DNA from: Isoetes taiwanensis
Lineage: Eukaryota > Streptophyta > Lycopodiopsida > Isoetales > Isoetaceae
Length of the DNA: 64,000 nt
Assembly: GCA_021234155.1 (NCBI GenBank)
Contig: JAJEKV010000006.1
Location: 7,655,003-7,719,002 of the forward strand
Direction: 5' to 3'
Shown piece by piece: positions 1 to 14,154 of this stretch. Both the position numbers and the translations under genes were made by a program. The notes below the pieces were generated by a model. That model was given only the letters and a program-made list of their open reading frames with translations. It searched no databases and had not been told where the DNA came from. Every line of letters begins with the position of its first letter. Position 1 is the first letter of the stretch.

Positions 1-1348
1 TTGCGTACTTCGTTCAGTTACGTATTGCTCGACGTAGGGTTTCTAAGCCCGAGCCACCAAAGCGACCACCACCACATCCTTACCCCAATTTAGCACCAAG
101 GGCGGTAGGCTCAAAGCAGGTTACTGAACATCCCAATAAGCCAAGACACCCTCTACACAATGCGCTACCCGATTGCAACACTATATGGAAACTTACCCAC
201 TTGACGGGTTGACGAGCTTCTGGTTGAGTAGGTAGTTTAACTTACAAATTGTAGAATAATACTCTAGTATTCTTTTGGCTAGTTTTGGTTGAGATTAACC
301 CTTCTTTAGTAGTGGAATACACTTTTCAATTATGAATGATGCTACTGTTATGGGATGGTCGATGTCTCTATAGGTTGGTTAGTAGTTCGATGCTTGAGGG
401 GATTAAAGGGGTAGAGGCCTCTGACTTGGTATAGAATGCTCTAGTACTCCTTTAACACCCTACTAGTTTGACTTTTGTGCACAAGAGCCCAGGGTCATAG
501 GCCTATGGTCTGGCTTAGCGCAGGACAAGGGACACGATGGCAGTGGGGGTGGGGTCTTGCCTGACATAAAAGGCTCCTAAGACTCCTGATGGAGCTAGAG
601 CCTGATAGCCGGTCACGTGGGGGCCGGTATGGGTCGACACTCCATGGAGTGCGATTGGTGTGACCCGGTATGGGGCACCATGCACTTTGAGTGTGGAGTA
701 GGGTGAAGTAAGTTGGAGTGCGAATGCGGTGGGTCGGCCCGGCGGCGACCGCGTGTTCTCTAACTCACCATATGGAACCAGCGTGATTGGAAGGGGCCTT
801 CCCCGACCACCTCATCCGGACCGAGGTGTCATGAACTGGAGTAGGCTCAAAGGGTGATACAGTGCAGGTCTCAGGAAGGCTATAAGCCGAAACCATAAGC
901 GTGAATCGACCTATCTGCCAAGGTGTGCAGGGATGGAGTGGACAACCCACAACTTCGATGTTCTATGCCAGCCAGCGCCATGCAAGGCTTCAGTGCGCTG
1001 ATCTCCACAGAGAGACCCAGTAGTGGTCGGCTCCTCACTGGGAGGCCAGGGGTAGAGACACGGGTTTTGGGTGTTTCTTAGTTTAGATGCATATTCTTTG
1101 CCGTTGATGCTTTGGGATGGATGTGCCACCCCACCGTGGTGGTTGTTTATATGTGATTTATGTTGTATGCTAACCTTGTATTCATGCTGGCGTGAGAAGC
1201 TATCCCGAGCGTGGGCGAATGACCCCTCCGTGTCCTTCACACAGCGTCTCTACCATAGGCGGCCATTGTTGGCGAGATATGAGTACGCCATGGGAGGAAA
1301 AGGTCCATATGTATCTCTGGCGAAGTGCATTATATGTCGGGGGCGTCC
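1..1348 (+). repeat. Left LTR of outer chromovirus, partial
   Basis: Collinear with 21763-23119 over its whole length, sharing for example the stretches near 240-480 and 1070-1340 with those near 22020-22260 and 22840-23110. The first ~160 bp lie outside the window. The end is placed at the GCGTC just before the primer binding site. Confidence 0.85.
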
Positions 1349-1350
1349 GG

Positions 1351-1366
1351 TGGTATCCGAGCCGTG
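1351..1366 (+). other. Primer binding site of outer element
   Basis: The sequence TGGTATCCGAGCC is one substitution from TGGTATCAGAGCC, the usual plant primer binding site complementary to initiator tRNA-Met. It lies 2-3 bp after the inferred LTR end. This fixes the LTR boundary and the plus orientation of the element. Confidence 0.8.
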
Positions 1367-1379
1367 ATTTAGGTTGCAC

Positions 1380-3781
1380 CGAAAATCATAGCAGCAAACA
1401 TTAACTTCGTGATACGCGATGGATTAGGAGAGAGCTAAGTTAATGTGTTGTTAGTCCTCTTTACGATGTTTGGTTAGGTGTTAGGTTAAATTATGAAATT
1501 GTAGCTTTAAAGAAGATAGAGGCGGAGGGAGGCCAAAGATTGGAAAGAAGATGTAAATATGATGGGTAACTCAAAAAGCCGGAAGGTGGTTTCATTGGAT
1601 CATTACCTAGAAACGGTCGTCTCCGTGAAAAATGGTCAGGCGGGCCGAAACCAGACCGAGCGCCTGCTGTCGTCTTATTGTAGACCGCGGTGGAAAACCG
1701 AACGCGGTGGCGCCCGACCGTACGAATGGGGTCAGCAGCGGCGGCCCATAGGGTCGCTTCGGCGCCCAGCTTGCTTTTCGGCGACCCGGTCGAGGCGGGA
1801 ACCTGCGTATAATAGAGCGGCGCCCGACCGGTATGGGCGTATTTACGCCGTATAATTATTTTTATAATAACAAAATTAAAAGTTAATAAGAAGAATTTTA
1901 AAATTTCAAAGTTAAGCGGCGTTCAAATTTCTTTTTGTTGTCTTATTTAGCCCTGCGCCGCCATCACGAGACCTGACTCTGCTTTTTTAGCCCTTGTGCC
2001 TTGTGAACCTAAGCCTCCCTTGCCTCCTTAGCGCCCGGCGCCTCAACGCCCGCCGCCGTGAACCTTATTGCCGCGACTATGGCCAATACCAAGAGCGCCC
2101 GGACGCTACCTAAGCATGGGATGGAGATTTATGCCATGATCGCCGGTACATGGCTCTGAACCCGGCTTTCATCGACATCCCTTTTGGATGAGTTGGTGAA
2201 CCGGTTTGAGAATAACGATAGGATCCCCTATCCTATCTACCACTTCGGAGCCATTCACGATCGGTGAACCTTCGCCGACTTTTCTTATACCATCGTCGAG
2301 CAACCTGACATGGTCATGATCTTCGATTACCAGTTCTATCCTCCTGAACAAGAGGGGCATCTGGGGGACATCCGGGGCGAAGCGGTATCGAGGCTTGGCC
2401 AAGGAAGATGACCATCCGGAGATGCGGCGGCGGTATCTGGCTTCGAAATCACCAGATACCTTTCGAGGGGCCGGTTTTGTAGCACAGTATAGATGGCGAG
2501 GGAGCGAGGTGCCCCATACCGTTAAGGATGAGGATTCCCTTGATTTTATATGAAATCGGATATCAGCATAGATTATCGACAACCATTGGTCGATGATATG
2601 GGTCTGCGGCCTGTGATTACCATACTGAACTTCTTAGCCAGAGCGGCCCCAACATTGCGAGTTAGAGCGAGGAGAGCAGTTCCGGGAGGAAGCGAGGAAG
2701 GCTTCGAAGAAGCGGAAGAGCTCGGCGAGGACCAGTGAACCCGAGACGGAGGGCATCGAGGGGAGTGGGCAGGACCAATACCCACAGAGCACCGCCATTA
2801 AACACCGTGAAGGCCGTGGCCGAAATCTGGCGGTCAATACAAGGAGAAATTAAAGGCTGTCCGGAGCTTTTGGCAAGAATACCAACTCCGGTCGGAGACG
2901 GCGGCGGAGTGGATGACTCCCAGAGCCAGGCGGCGAGGAGCCAAAGGCGGTTACTGCGTCAAGGGAGCCGCCCTGAAGCATCCCGCCCACAAAGGAAGCC
3001 TCGCGATTTGAATCGGTGCAGTGGCTGCGAGTCCTGGAAATTTCAGTCAACCCAACTGCAGATGGGGAGCTCCCCTTTCGGAAGTTGGTCAGGAGATTGC
3101 CCGGGTTCAAGACCGACCTCGGCTTCTTCCGGACACGAGGGCTGGGAGCTATTTGGTGGCACTTTTTGAGGTGATGCTAACCTTTGAGAAGGCCGATTCC
3201 GCATAAAGAGAGTCCACCATTAATATAAAGTTTGCTTCATGCGCGGAGATTCGGGGCGTCTTGTTTTTTGTTTAAGTCGAAGTTATTAGAACCTTATATT
3301 TTATTTTAAATGTCAAGTTGTCGACGTCGGCATAAAATTAAAGAAAAAGGTTTAAAAGGGTTTTTAGCATGCATTTCAATTGTCTCTCTGTTTTCTTGCT
3401 TCCTCCTCCCTTCTAGTGCGCCATGGCAGGCGACCTTCTCGCATGGTATCCAAGATGGAGAACATTGGGATCATAAAGTCCCCTTCGACTGTTCGCGGCC
3501 CTTGCTATACCCCGCCTAGACCTGCGTCACCAACATGCAGCGGCATCGATTATGCGGATTCTAGACTTCTACATGGAGGAGATGTTTCCTGTTGTATCCC
3601 TCTTGGGGATCCTCCCCAACTCTATCCGGAGCGGGAGGTGGGGAGATGTTGAGGGGAGACACCCATGCATAGGATGTCTCAAGGAAGCTCGATGGGGCAA
3701 CACGCCCGTTGATGCTGACATCGGTGACAATATCTTGAGGTTGCCTTCGCTAGCCATCCTCATGGACCATCGTCGAGGATG
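1380..3781 (+). other. Leader and ORF1-like region of outer element, left of the nested insertion
   Basis: Follows the primer binding site and ends at the nested element. From the ATG at 2079 there are coding-like stretches with charged, helix-rich composition around 2640-2830, but the region is broken and I recognise no domain. GC-rich repeats near 1660-1860 (a GGCGCCCGACCG-type word twice) precede an AT-rich stretch. It may be an extra ORF upstream of gag, as some long gypsy elements carry, or unrelated DNA inserted earlier. Confidence 0.4.
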
Positions 3782-4359
3782 TGTTAGTCTGTGCCTCACA
3801 GTGCGAGGACTATTCACAATACACTCTGACAGACGAGGTCAAGCTCCAAGGATCCTCGATGCGACCGGGTCCAGACTTGTCAAGGCTCCCTTGAGAAGAA
3901 CAAGCGGCGAAGACCCGCGGTCAAAGCCCGTAGTACGATAAATAGAAGCGCCTTCGGACAAGTGACGACCGTCACCGCCAGCGATGACGTCAGTGATTCT
4001 AGAGCACTTCAAGAGCGCATGGCATTCCTGCAAATCGGGCCTCCCCTTCGAGAGTCGGCTTTTAAGTCGGTCGAGTGTCTATATTGGGCCCCAAAGGCCA
4101 TTGTACTATATATGAGTAGAGTTAGCACATAAGGTTTTAGATGAGTTTTGAGTCTTGTCTCGCTTCGGTTTTCCTCTCTATTAGAGCTCATGTATTTTCA
4201 TCATTGATATCAAGGAAGCTTATTATCTTTCTCTCATTTGTTGTTCTCTTCTTTTCTTCTCTTTCGGCAAATCCCATGACATAGTCCCCCGGACTCTCTG
4301 TTAGATCACGGGTCCTCGCGGGGGCTGTCTTCGGGGAGTTCCCGAACCCGGACCCCAAA
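3782..4359 (+). repeat. Left LTR of nested Athila/Tat-like element
   Basis: Pairs with 14155-14737. Shared landmarks are the TGTTAGTC start, a run of near-identity around 4120-4260 and the motif GACATAGTCCCC near the 3' end. Similarity ends at GACCCCAAA. No standard initiator-Met primer site is obvious just after it. Confidence 0.8.
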
Positions 4360-7242
4360 CTTGTGTTTGCCGGAGTGCGATTTTATCCCTTTCTTACATG
4401 CCATGTGCATGTCAGGTAATTTCACCCGGAAGAACTCCTTTCTCGACGGCCTCCGCTTGGGCGCCATCAGCGTCGAGGCTACATTCGCGACATGTATGGA
4501 TACGCTTATGACATAGAGGAGAGCCATCTTGGTCTAGGGCTCGGTCGCCACCCACCCCACCGTGTCGGTCTGGTCCGGTTCCCACCCCAAGCGTGCAAAC
4601 ATTGCTCACAACCTCGGTCTCCCTCATCACTGCTCGGGGAGCCTTATCGGGCTCAACCTTCTCAACCGTACTTTCACACCACAACATGCCTACATCCATC
4701 ATTCTTCGGGCCATCAGCCTCTTCCTTCCGCCAACCATCATCTCCCCAGGGTGCCGCATTTTATCCACATGTCTCCTTTAAGCCTACCCGGGGAATATCC
4801 CTTTCCCTCGTTTCCCCGCTGCTCTTCCTTTTACAACCTTACGGATCTCAAAACCAATGCTCGGCTGCCCGGTTTCTCAACGCGGTCACCCCTTCATCGG
4901 TCGTCGGGCACAATGCCACATCCACCTCAACCTCAATATCCTCCACTATCGCATTTTCTGTCCGGCCCGGCACTTTCACATACCTTTGGACTAAAAGCGA
5001 GCTTATCCCACCTTTGGCAACCGCGAAGGCAAACCCGTTAGACCAAAGTGCTCAGGGCCACATGGAAGAATTTGAGGCTCTAAACGTCCTAAATGGTTAA
5101 AGCGCCAGACCTCAACTGAAATTCCACATCTTTTCCACCACACCTGCGTGGCCTCTCCTCATCAATGGCTCATGTCCAACAAAAGCCATTGGAAACAAGG
5201 ACTTGGTCCGAAATGCGCCTTTGCTTTTCTGTCTCATTACGGGACCGGATGATGATCAACTTCATCTCAAGCAACTCAATGAACTTCAACAAGAGCCCGC
5301 GTCTGCGGGGATTTTTGCGGATCGACTTCACATTCTGCTAAGTAGCTCAGGGTACCTACGAGCGGTTACGGTGCTGGTTTCTCAAGGACTTCCTCGCTAT
5401 TGACTCATGGTGAATACAGCGTCCAAAACTTTGGGCCGGGCTATGCTATCGTGCTGTCAATCACTCAGTCAATGTTTCCTCCCAGGCGTGGCTCTTCAAG
5501 AGCTCCGTTCATTCCACTGTCATGGTTCCTAAGCGTTTGTCCAGCCTCAACACGCTAATCAGCCTGGGTCCAAATCTGGTGCCATATTTGCAAATACCAA
5601 GGCCATTTGGCCAATGAGTTACAACTCCACCAATGGCCCGCCTCATTTGCAGCGATGCAACATGTGCAATCATGCCCACGGAAGGTGCGCTCGCACTCAT
5701 CCCACCGTTCGCAACAAATGGTTTATCAGTGCAAACCACCTCGCAACAATGCGCACTATCGGGACCACCTCTTGGTCATTGCCGCCATAACTCTATCGCC
5801 AGCGGGACCAACCACGAGGGGGATCCAAACCAGCGTCCTCCTTTTTGATCCTTCTAAAAGCTCGGTGTTATCTTTGTCAAGAATGGGGTCATACCACCAC
5901 CGGCGTGTCCTCAACTTCCACAAGTTCGAGTGCGACTTCTGGCACAAATCCAGACCACATCGGTCGCCTCACGGCTTACCAACTTCGGCTTGCTAATAAT
6001 AGCCAAACAAGGCAGCGGCCGGTTCTTAAAAGCCACCAGCGCCTCCGGCAATCACGCTATCAACCAGCTCGGCCAAATCAACCTCATTTGGATCAACAAG
6101 CCAAGAGAAATTTTTCGGGCATAATCCTCCAGTCGGCCGTCAAATTGGGGTTGGTTTAGTTCCGCGCCGGACCAAGGCATCCGTCCCCATGACTATTACC
6201 CGGAATGGACGCACAGCCTTTGCGGTTGACACCATTCTCATGAGGGCGAAAAAAAAGGTTCACTTGCGCGACTTGGAAAAGCTCATGCCACATGTCATGC
6301 CCAAAGTTCGCCAAAGCATTTTGAACCTCATGCAAGGCTGGCGAAGCCGCACATTGGCAAATGTTCATGCCACCACTAGAGCTCAACAAGACAAGATACC
6401 CCTTCAACATCTCAACCTCCGCGCTCTCGGACATATCCCAATATTGCGGCGAGGTTGACTTACTCAAAAGTTCTTTGCTTCCCCCGCCTCGCACCGCAGT
6501 GGAACCGGTGGATCCTTTTTTCTCATGTACCTCTCGAACTCAAGAGGAGCTCGCCAAGATCAAAATTCCTTTAAGCTTGGCAACCATTTTTAAAACTCGT
6601 CACGCTCTCAGGACCGGTTACCACTCCCTTGTTTGGTTTAGTTTAAAGCTACCTCTACACCCACGGTCCATGCCACGGTGGGAAATCAGCAAGTCAACCA
6701 TGTTCAAATCGATGGAGGTAAGCGCGATCAATCTCATCGCGGATAAACTCCGCCAAACAAATGGGCATCACAACTCTTTGTGTGCCCCATATGACATCAA
6801 ATTGGCTAATGGCCATATCGCGAGACCTCAGGCGTCACACCTATTCTTCACATCAACATTGGTGATCTCCTTTCCCATGGAATTTGGCGTTTGGAAAGCT
6901 GGCGAAGATCCAGGTGACTATGAAATGCTGGTAGGCAGACCTTTTCTCCGCCAGGCAAAGAGTATCCATTACTGGGCCACGGACCAGTTAGTCATCACTG
7001 ATGGTCATCTCAATGCCACCATGGACTTGCAAACAGGCAGGATCATTTCTGTTGACAATGCGGAACCTTCTCTCTCAGACACAGATTCTGAAGAAGCTCA
7101 GAATATTTATCAAGTTCAGGCTCCACCTGCGAGGATGCCTCTGTCATCCTACCCCGAATATGCTGATCCTTGGGGAGAAATGACTCTTGATGGGGACCCG
7201 GTGGCAGCGACCCTACCGGCTCCTTGCAATCCAACGCGTTGA
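4360..7242 (+). pseudogene. gag and protease region of nested element, broken
   Basis: A fossil coding region. The clearest part is at 6361-7242, whose end carries a protease-like stretch (YEMLVGRPFLRQAK). Upstream parts around 4490-6150 are proline- and serine-rich and fit a decayed gag, without a recognisable zinc knuckle. Several breaks separate the parts. Confidence 0.55.
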
Positions 7243-7728
7243 TCACTTTTCAGATGTTGAACCTCCTGCCACTCCTGTTGATGTACACGCTGTCATGAAG
7301 CAATCACTGCTAGATGACACTGAGCAACCTCTCTTTTCACCCATAGCGTACCGCATCGGTTATGCTCCAACCTCACGCACACATTGTCCGGGATGCGAAG
7401 TAATACCCCATATTCAGACTCGAGGTTGAGATTGTGGGCGTTGGCAACAGTAATCAACCTGTCGCGCATTGGTCGCAAATCTTCCGGCTCCTTATCGTAA
7501 TAGGGCGTCAAGCTGTTCCAAAAAATTCAAACACATTTTAAGCACGAGTTACAAGATCTTCGGCATCAACAAAGCTTGGGGGAACTCACCATTCCTACCA
7601 AATGTCGATGATGCGACCCGATTAGTGTAGCGGCGGTCTGACGGGCTCAACCCTAATTATACGTGATGCCAAGGCGGAAATTGACAAACTCCTGCTGCAG
7701 GTTTGATCTATGAGGTCAAACATTACGA

Positions 7729-8960
7729 ATGGTGAGCCCCATCGTCATTGCCCTTAAGCACAATGGTAAGATCGGCGTGCGTGTGGACTATCGGAAACTC
7801 AATCGGGCCACGGGCGTGATCATTTTTCCACTTCCCTTCCGGACCAAGTTACGGAAGAAGTGGCTGGCCATGAATGTACTCCTTTATGGATGGTTTTACG
7901 GCTACAATCAGATCTCTATCAAAAATCTGATCAACTCAAGACCACTTTCACCACCGGTAGAAGCCTTTTTTGCTACAAGGTGGTTCCTTTTTGGATTATC
8001 CAACTCTCCTTCCACGTTTCAACGCATCATGCTCTCGGTTTTCATGATTTCATGAAGGAAAATCCCTTCTTGCAAATTTTTCAAGATGACTTCTACGCCT
8101 CACTGGTTCCATGGCTGACCATTTGGATAAATTGGAACTTCGTCTTCCGAAATGTGATGAGTCAGGCATTAGTCTCAATCACGAGAAATGCACCTTTTGC
8201 GTCACCGGTGTTACGTTAGGCCATGTTGTCGACAAAGCGGGGAATCACCATGATCCGCCAAAATCGATTATTGTGCTCAAGGCTCAAGCACCAGCCAATA
8301 TCAAGGAGACACGCTCCTTCACGGGAAAAGTCAATTATTACTCCACCTTCATACCTGGGCTGGCAGCCATTGCGAGATCCATTCATAAACTCACGGGTGT
8401 GAATCCACTGGGCTTGGAATTCCGGTGTACGCTCCAACGGTGAAGCTTTTTGCTTCTTTCGGGCACGGTTCTTGTTCCTCCCCTCAATGGGACAAGCCCT
8501 TTCACGTTCATGTCGATGTCGGCGTTTGCTATTGGAGCGTTCTTTCTCAAAGAATATGATGCGCACTGACAAACCAAATCGCTCACGCCCGGTAGAAAAC
8601 TCAATTCTGGCGCGCAACTAATATTACCCGCGGGCGTGAAGCTTTGGGTCTCATTTTTTTACATTGTGTCCAGCGCGCTTCCGTCATTACCTTTTAGGCA
8701 GTCAAATCAAGTTCTTTGTGGACCACAAAGCACTCCTCTATTTGATCAACAAGTCCGCGCCACGGGCGCGCATTGCTCGTTGGGTCCTTCTTCTCCAAGA
8801 ATTTGCTCCTTTTGAAATCGTTCATAAGGTGGCAAATCTCATGTTGTTCGGATTATCTTTCACGCATCCCACACGGATGATCCGCCGAGGGGTCTCGAGG
8901 CGCCTTCACGATGCTCAACTCTTTTTTAGTCACGGCAACACCACATTGGTTCCATGATTT
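7729..8960 (+). pseudogene. Reverse transcriptase and RNase H region of nested element, broken
   Basis: Visible reverse transcriptase landmarks are VDYRKLN, FGLSNSPSTFQRIM and a QDDF catalytic box, followed by SLNHEKCTF and the RSFTGKVNYYSTFIP segment at the end of the domain. RNase H follows with FFVDHKALLYLINK and RWVLLLQEF. Several breaks are present. Confidence 0.8.
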
Positions 8961-9144
8961 TCAGCAGTACCTCCTCCGGGTGCTCTTCCGCGAGGCGAGG
9001 CGGCTCTCTCCTTGGCGACAATCCCGTCGCCATCAAATTTCTCCAGGAGGTCAGGTGACTACACCATGGTTCTTGGGACATCTCTGCAAAAGGGTAAGGA
9101 CACCATCAGCCCGGCGGCTGTGTTCTACCTCATGAGTTCGGATA

Positions 9145-10262
9145 TTGTTAGGAAGCTCATCAAGGGGCTCGGTGGTGGTCATTTTCATGGTGACACCCGC
9201 GACGCATAAAAATCCCTTCTTGCCGGGTATTATTGGCCCACGCTCTTCAAAGATGCTCGCATACGCCCCCGCGTGCGGCTTGCCCGTTGGTGGGACCCCA
9301 CGACCCGTGGCGCTCTTCCCCTTGGCGCCGATTCGCCCGCACTTCCCTTCGACCAAATGGGGAATGGACTTTGTGGGACCTATAGATCACCTCTGCGAGG
9401 GCACACTCGTGCGATACATTACGGTTCTCGCGACTCACGCCACCGGGCGGCGGAAGCTTGTGCCCTTCCGACAACAACTTGCTGCAAACACAGCTAGAGT
9501 CCTCTATCAACAAATTATCCAGCGATTTGGCTGCCCCACGAGCTGGTCGGTGGCCGTGGTGTTCATTTCATCAATCATACTATCAAGGGAGCTGCCGGTT
9601 ATCTCGATACATCATCACAAGAGCACACCGTACTATCCTCAAGGCAATGGGTTGGTGAAAGCACCAACAAAACTCTGGTCACCATTCTCAAGAAAATTTG
9701 TGGCAGCTTCCCCTGATTGGCGGACAAAACTTCCCTCTGTTCTTTGGGCCTACAATACTTGTTTCAAGATTGCTCACGGGTCACACTCCTTTTAAATTGG
9801 TTTATGGTCGGGGAAGCTCTCATGCCATTTGAATACATCCTTCAACACTCCGTTTTTCAGCTCTTTGCTCATAATCCACTGAAACTGCTCTCAAAGAGCG
9901 GGTCTATCAATTAGAAACAGTTGGATGAACTTGAAGGGATACTTATATTCGTGTTCTTCATGGACACTTGATTGCAAAAATCTTTACATGACAAGCGTTT
10001 GAAGACAAAAACATTCAAAGAAGGAGATTTGGTTCTTCTTTATGATTCAGTACAAAATTTTCCGGGTAAACTCAAGTTTCGTTGGCTTGGCCCTTATCAA
10101 ATTGTTCAAGTGGTTAGACCAAAGCGTTTTCCAACTAAGTTTGAGTTAGATGGCACTCCATTACCTACATTGGTTAATGGTTTTCGTCTCAAAGCATTTC
10201 ATCACCACGAAGAAGTGAACATCAACACCGCGAGAGGCAGTTCAAGAAGCACACCAAAGTGA
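9145..10262 (+). pseudogene. Integrase region of nested element, broken
   Basis: Catalytic-core landmarks are KWGMDFVGPI, QQIIQRFGCP and YYPQGNGLV. The C-terminal end around 9972-10262 has the segment LKFRWLGPYQIVQV, typical of plant gypsy integrase tails. No chromodomain is seen here. A few breaks. Confidence 0.75.
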
Positions 10263-13200
10263 CTAGAAAGTTACAGGTCCACATGTTATAGTGGGATTTT
10301 TACAAAATGTAGGCATGACCCGGCTATATTCCGCTGGCGCGCCCTATATATACAAAAAGCGGGCCGAGCCCTATCTACTAAGTCCCTAAGGAGGAAAACC
10401 CTCTACTCGGGTTGAGCAGAGGTGATCTGGGAGGGAGATGGTAGGGGTTCTGCTCGGATCCCGGCGAAGGTCTGGAGAACCACCTCCATCCCGTTGGTCT
10501 GCCCGGTTAGGGATGTTGACCATCCAGAGCACACCGGCCGAATCCATCACGAGATACCCGCGGTTGTGGCAGCGCCGAAGATCGAACAATTCATCTTACA
10601 AGTGATCCACTCCCTGGCGGTTAGTGGGCATTGTGCAATCTTCGTTCAAGCCGGCGGCCGACCATCGCGGGCCATCGGATGCCGTTTCTCTGGTTTCGTC
10701 TTATATAGCCAGCGGGAACTCCTTGTCGGCGTGGACCAATCACACAAATCGCCAGCGTGTTTTGCAATGCAAAGGTTGTTTCTAAAATGAGAATCTTTCT
10801 CCGCCGCATATCTAGCCATGGTACCGACACATTCCTTTTAATGATATCCCACCGAGTTGCCGACATTGAATGCCATTCCTTCTTTTCGCCCGTCGAACAT
10901 TAATGGGTGTCTTTTGCCATCTGTCACATCGATCCTTCTTTCCGTCTCATCCTCACCGTTCATTGCCTCTCCCTTACGTTTTGGGACTTAGCCAAATTTT
11001 GCCTCTCAACACCCTTCTTGGCATCTTTGACTTTTGGCACCATCAGCGGTTCGATTTCGCACTCTTCATACCTCTTAGCCTCGGTTATGCGCCCTAAAAC
11101 AAACCTTTTCGTTCCTCTGCGCCTTCGTCCTCCGTGCTTTTCGACTTTTCGTCTTCCGCCTTTGGCATCCTCTTCGTTTACACATCATTCCCATAGCTGC
11201 CCAAAAATTTTCTACACTTCAAGCTCTTTGCTCCCAAAGGATCCGGCCTTTTGCCTCTGTATCCTTCTTGGCGCCCACTTTCCGTGAAGCCCTTGTTGGC
11301 CCCAAATAAAGAAATTAAGCTGAAACGACACCAGCTTTACGAATTCTCTCAAATGGAACTTCGGCTCCAAATCCTGACCGATTTGCAGCAGTTCGCCGCC
11401 AATATCGTTAACAGCCCGCAAGTTACACCAGCGTGGTCGATGGCACCACTATTTCGTTGACTCAACATTTGATTTCTGAGGTATTTCATATTCCCTTGCA
11501 CACCCTTGTGTATCATGGTCTGCTATCTGGGATATTGATGTCACGAGTTTGGTGCACACCTTATCATGCCAATGTCCATCGTCGACCAATATCGACAAGC
11601 CTCCCGAAACCTTTGTTAAATTTACGTGGCGAAAATTCCTTGGGTATTCTATCAAGAACACCCATATCAATAAGCCTTTCTATAACCTGGTCCTCTTGCT
11701 ACACATTCCAAACACCACATAGGTGGCCCCAAATGATGTTCTATCGTCTTCTCCAAAGAAATGGACCGCCTTGAGGTACCACTTCCATTACGAAGTTTTA
11801 CGTGGGAGGCCACTTTCAAGCCCTCATCCGTCACTACTTCCCTCCCACACCACCAAATTCTCATAATTCCACTTTCAGCTCCCTTCCCATCACTCACCAA
11901 GTTGGCACTTCTGCCCGTCTTCCCTTTGGTCATGTTCCAAGGTCACACCCATGTCCTTTGTCTCCTCCTCAGCTACACCATCCACTTCACACCATTTTCC
12001 CAAACATCACAAAGCCGGGGCAGCGGTAAGCTCCACCACCACAACATCCTCGTCGGGTTGTTTGTATCCCGTGCTCGGCCGGGGATGCTCAAGGCTGCTG
12101 CTCTCAAGTTACAAGAATCCCAAAAGGCGGCTCTTATGGCCGAGGGTTCCTTGGGCACTCGAGGCCTCGATGCGGTAAACCCGGGGACCTTCAAGCTGCA
12201 GCGCCCAAGTTGCAACTTTGGAGGCCAAACTTTTCAAGACAAGCATGAAGCTCTCTTACGGGCTCATGCAGATCTCAAAAGTACACAACTCAAGTCAGCC
12301 AACTTCATGATCCATCGGGGCTCGGCTCGGTCGAGAATTTCAGACTTTATTGGAGCACAACAAGTCCAAAAGCGGCTCTCGAGGTACCGGGGCCTTGAAT
12401 ATTGCTAAACTCAATGCCTTGTACTGCTGGCTGTGTGAAATTTCAGCACTCAAGTTCAAATCTTTTCAGCCGGGGCGACTCAAAATTAGCCTCCTTGTGA
12501 CTCAACTTTCTACCTGAGACCTCTCAGCTCGCCTCTCTTCAAGATGGAAACTACGGAGGTGCGAGAAGCTTGAAAATCTTGGATGGCCGGAGATTTGCCG
12601 TGCCGTCTCAATACACCGGAAATCTTCCTCCCGAGGTCAATCCCTTCGAAGCTTGGTCCGTGACCCGATCCGCGCTACTACTCGAAAGGGACAATGGGAT
12701 CCGTGATCTTGAACAGCTTTAGCCAGCAAGCTGGCCGGTCTGGCGATGGGCTCAAGCAAAACTTGGCGCCCATCTTGCAATTCTTCACGGAATGCCTGTT
12801 GACTTCCCGGTTCCTCCTGCTATCATGATTATGTGGTTGCTTTCGGCGCCACCTCTTCCTTTCAAAGCATACGCGGCCGATGGTGTGGATGTGGATATTC
12901 CACTAAGCGGTGCGATTTTCTCGGTTGGCGAGAACTCTCCATTGAAGACAAAGGGTTGTCTTGTGCCCTTATGGTTTTGATCTCATACCTTTGTCTTGAT
13001 CCGGACTTTCTCACCTTGAGTGGTTCAGCCATGGCTTACATCTTTCATGATTTCTATGGGTGATACGGGAACACTTTGGAAATGGGCCATGACTTTTCGG
13101 GGTGACCCCACTGTGCAATGGGTGCCCGGGATAACAATCCATATCTTGCGGATCTGCTTTCAGGACCCAAACTCTTCATCGGTACATGCACGAGGCTTGC

Positions 13201-14154
13201 CAATCATTTATCTCGGCGGCAAGCGGGCCTTCACAACAAATCAGGAAGTATCTAGGACATCAGGGATCTTCCCTATGCACAAATTTATATGCGGCACCTT
13301 GCTGGTTACAATCGATTACAAGCTACGTTGGATAGCAAAAGGCGGTCCCCACGGGATGGGATAGCCCTCTGTCAACTCTCGGCTCTCTGCTTCTCTTTGG
13401 GATCGTTGGTGTCGGGGCTCTTGATCGGATCTTGTCGATCAATTCGGGGAGACAGCTCAGCAACCCGCCCGGGCATGGTTCCTTCTCCCCTATGCTTCCA
13501 CAGGCATTACCTCCCCCGGAGTTCTGACTTCGATTGGCGCCTTCCTTTTTTGGACCAAAGTCATGGATGGTCATGCAGGCTGGACACCACCTCGGATCTC
13601 GGCGGATCTCCGGTGGGATCCGTTTTGTTCGCCCGCTCACATTGGGAAGGCGGTGCCACTCTGGACAACACCACCAATTGGATCTACATTGCTAATGGCG
13701 TGGTTGGCAGCGGCGCGGATGCGCTTCATGGTCTCGACACCTTCTTGCGGAATGCCTCCACCTCACGATCCTTGTCCATCTTCAAAGCGGGATTTTGCGC
13801 TGCTCTCAAATGCATTTTGCTAAGCTCCTTAAATCGTCGGCGTCCCATTTTTTTTTGCAATCCGAATGCCGTGTCGGTGCCTTGACCTTGACTGTCTCCT
13901 CATGGAATGTCGGTACATTTCTTCAGGCCGCCCGCAGCGCCCTTGAAGACATAGTGCGCTCTCGCTTTCTTTATTGATGCCGATCCTGCCCTTGGCCAAA
14001 ACACTCCTCAAGCTCTTCAATCGCGCCAGGATCTCATAAGCCCGGTACCATAATGATGCCCGTCCTCACTCGGTGAGGATCACTTTCGAACAGATGGCTT
14101 CCGCCCTCAGCGCTTCCTCCTTTTCTTCACTCACGAGTGTCGTTTGGTGGGGAG
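10263..14154 (+). other. Post-integrase region of nested element, no recognised domain
   Basis: Nearly 3.9 kb between the integrase and the right LTR. It contains coding-like stretches on the plus strand (about 11250-12410 and 12790-13890) but nothing I can assign. Athila elements carry an extra envelope-position ORF here and Tat elements carry extra, sometimes antisense, ORFs. Either would fit. Broken. Confidence 0.45.
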
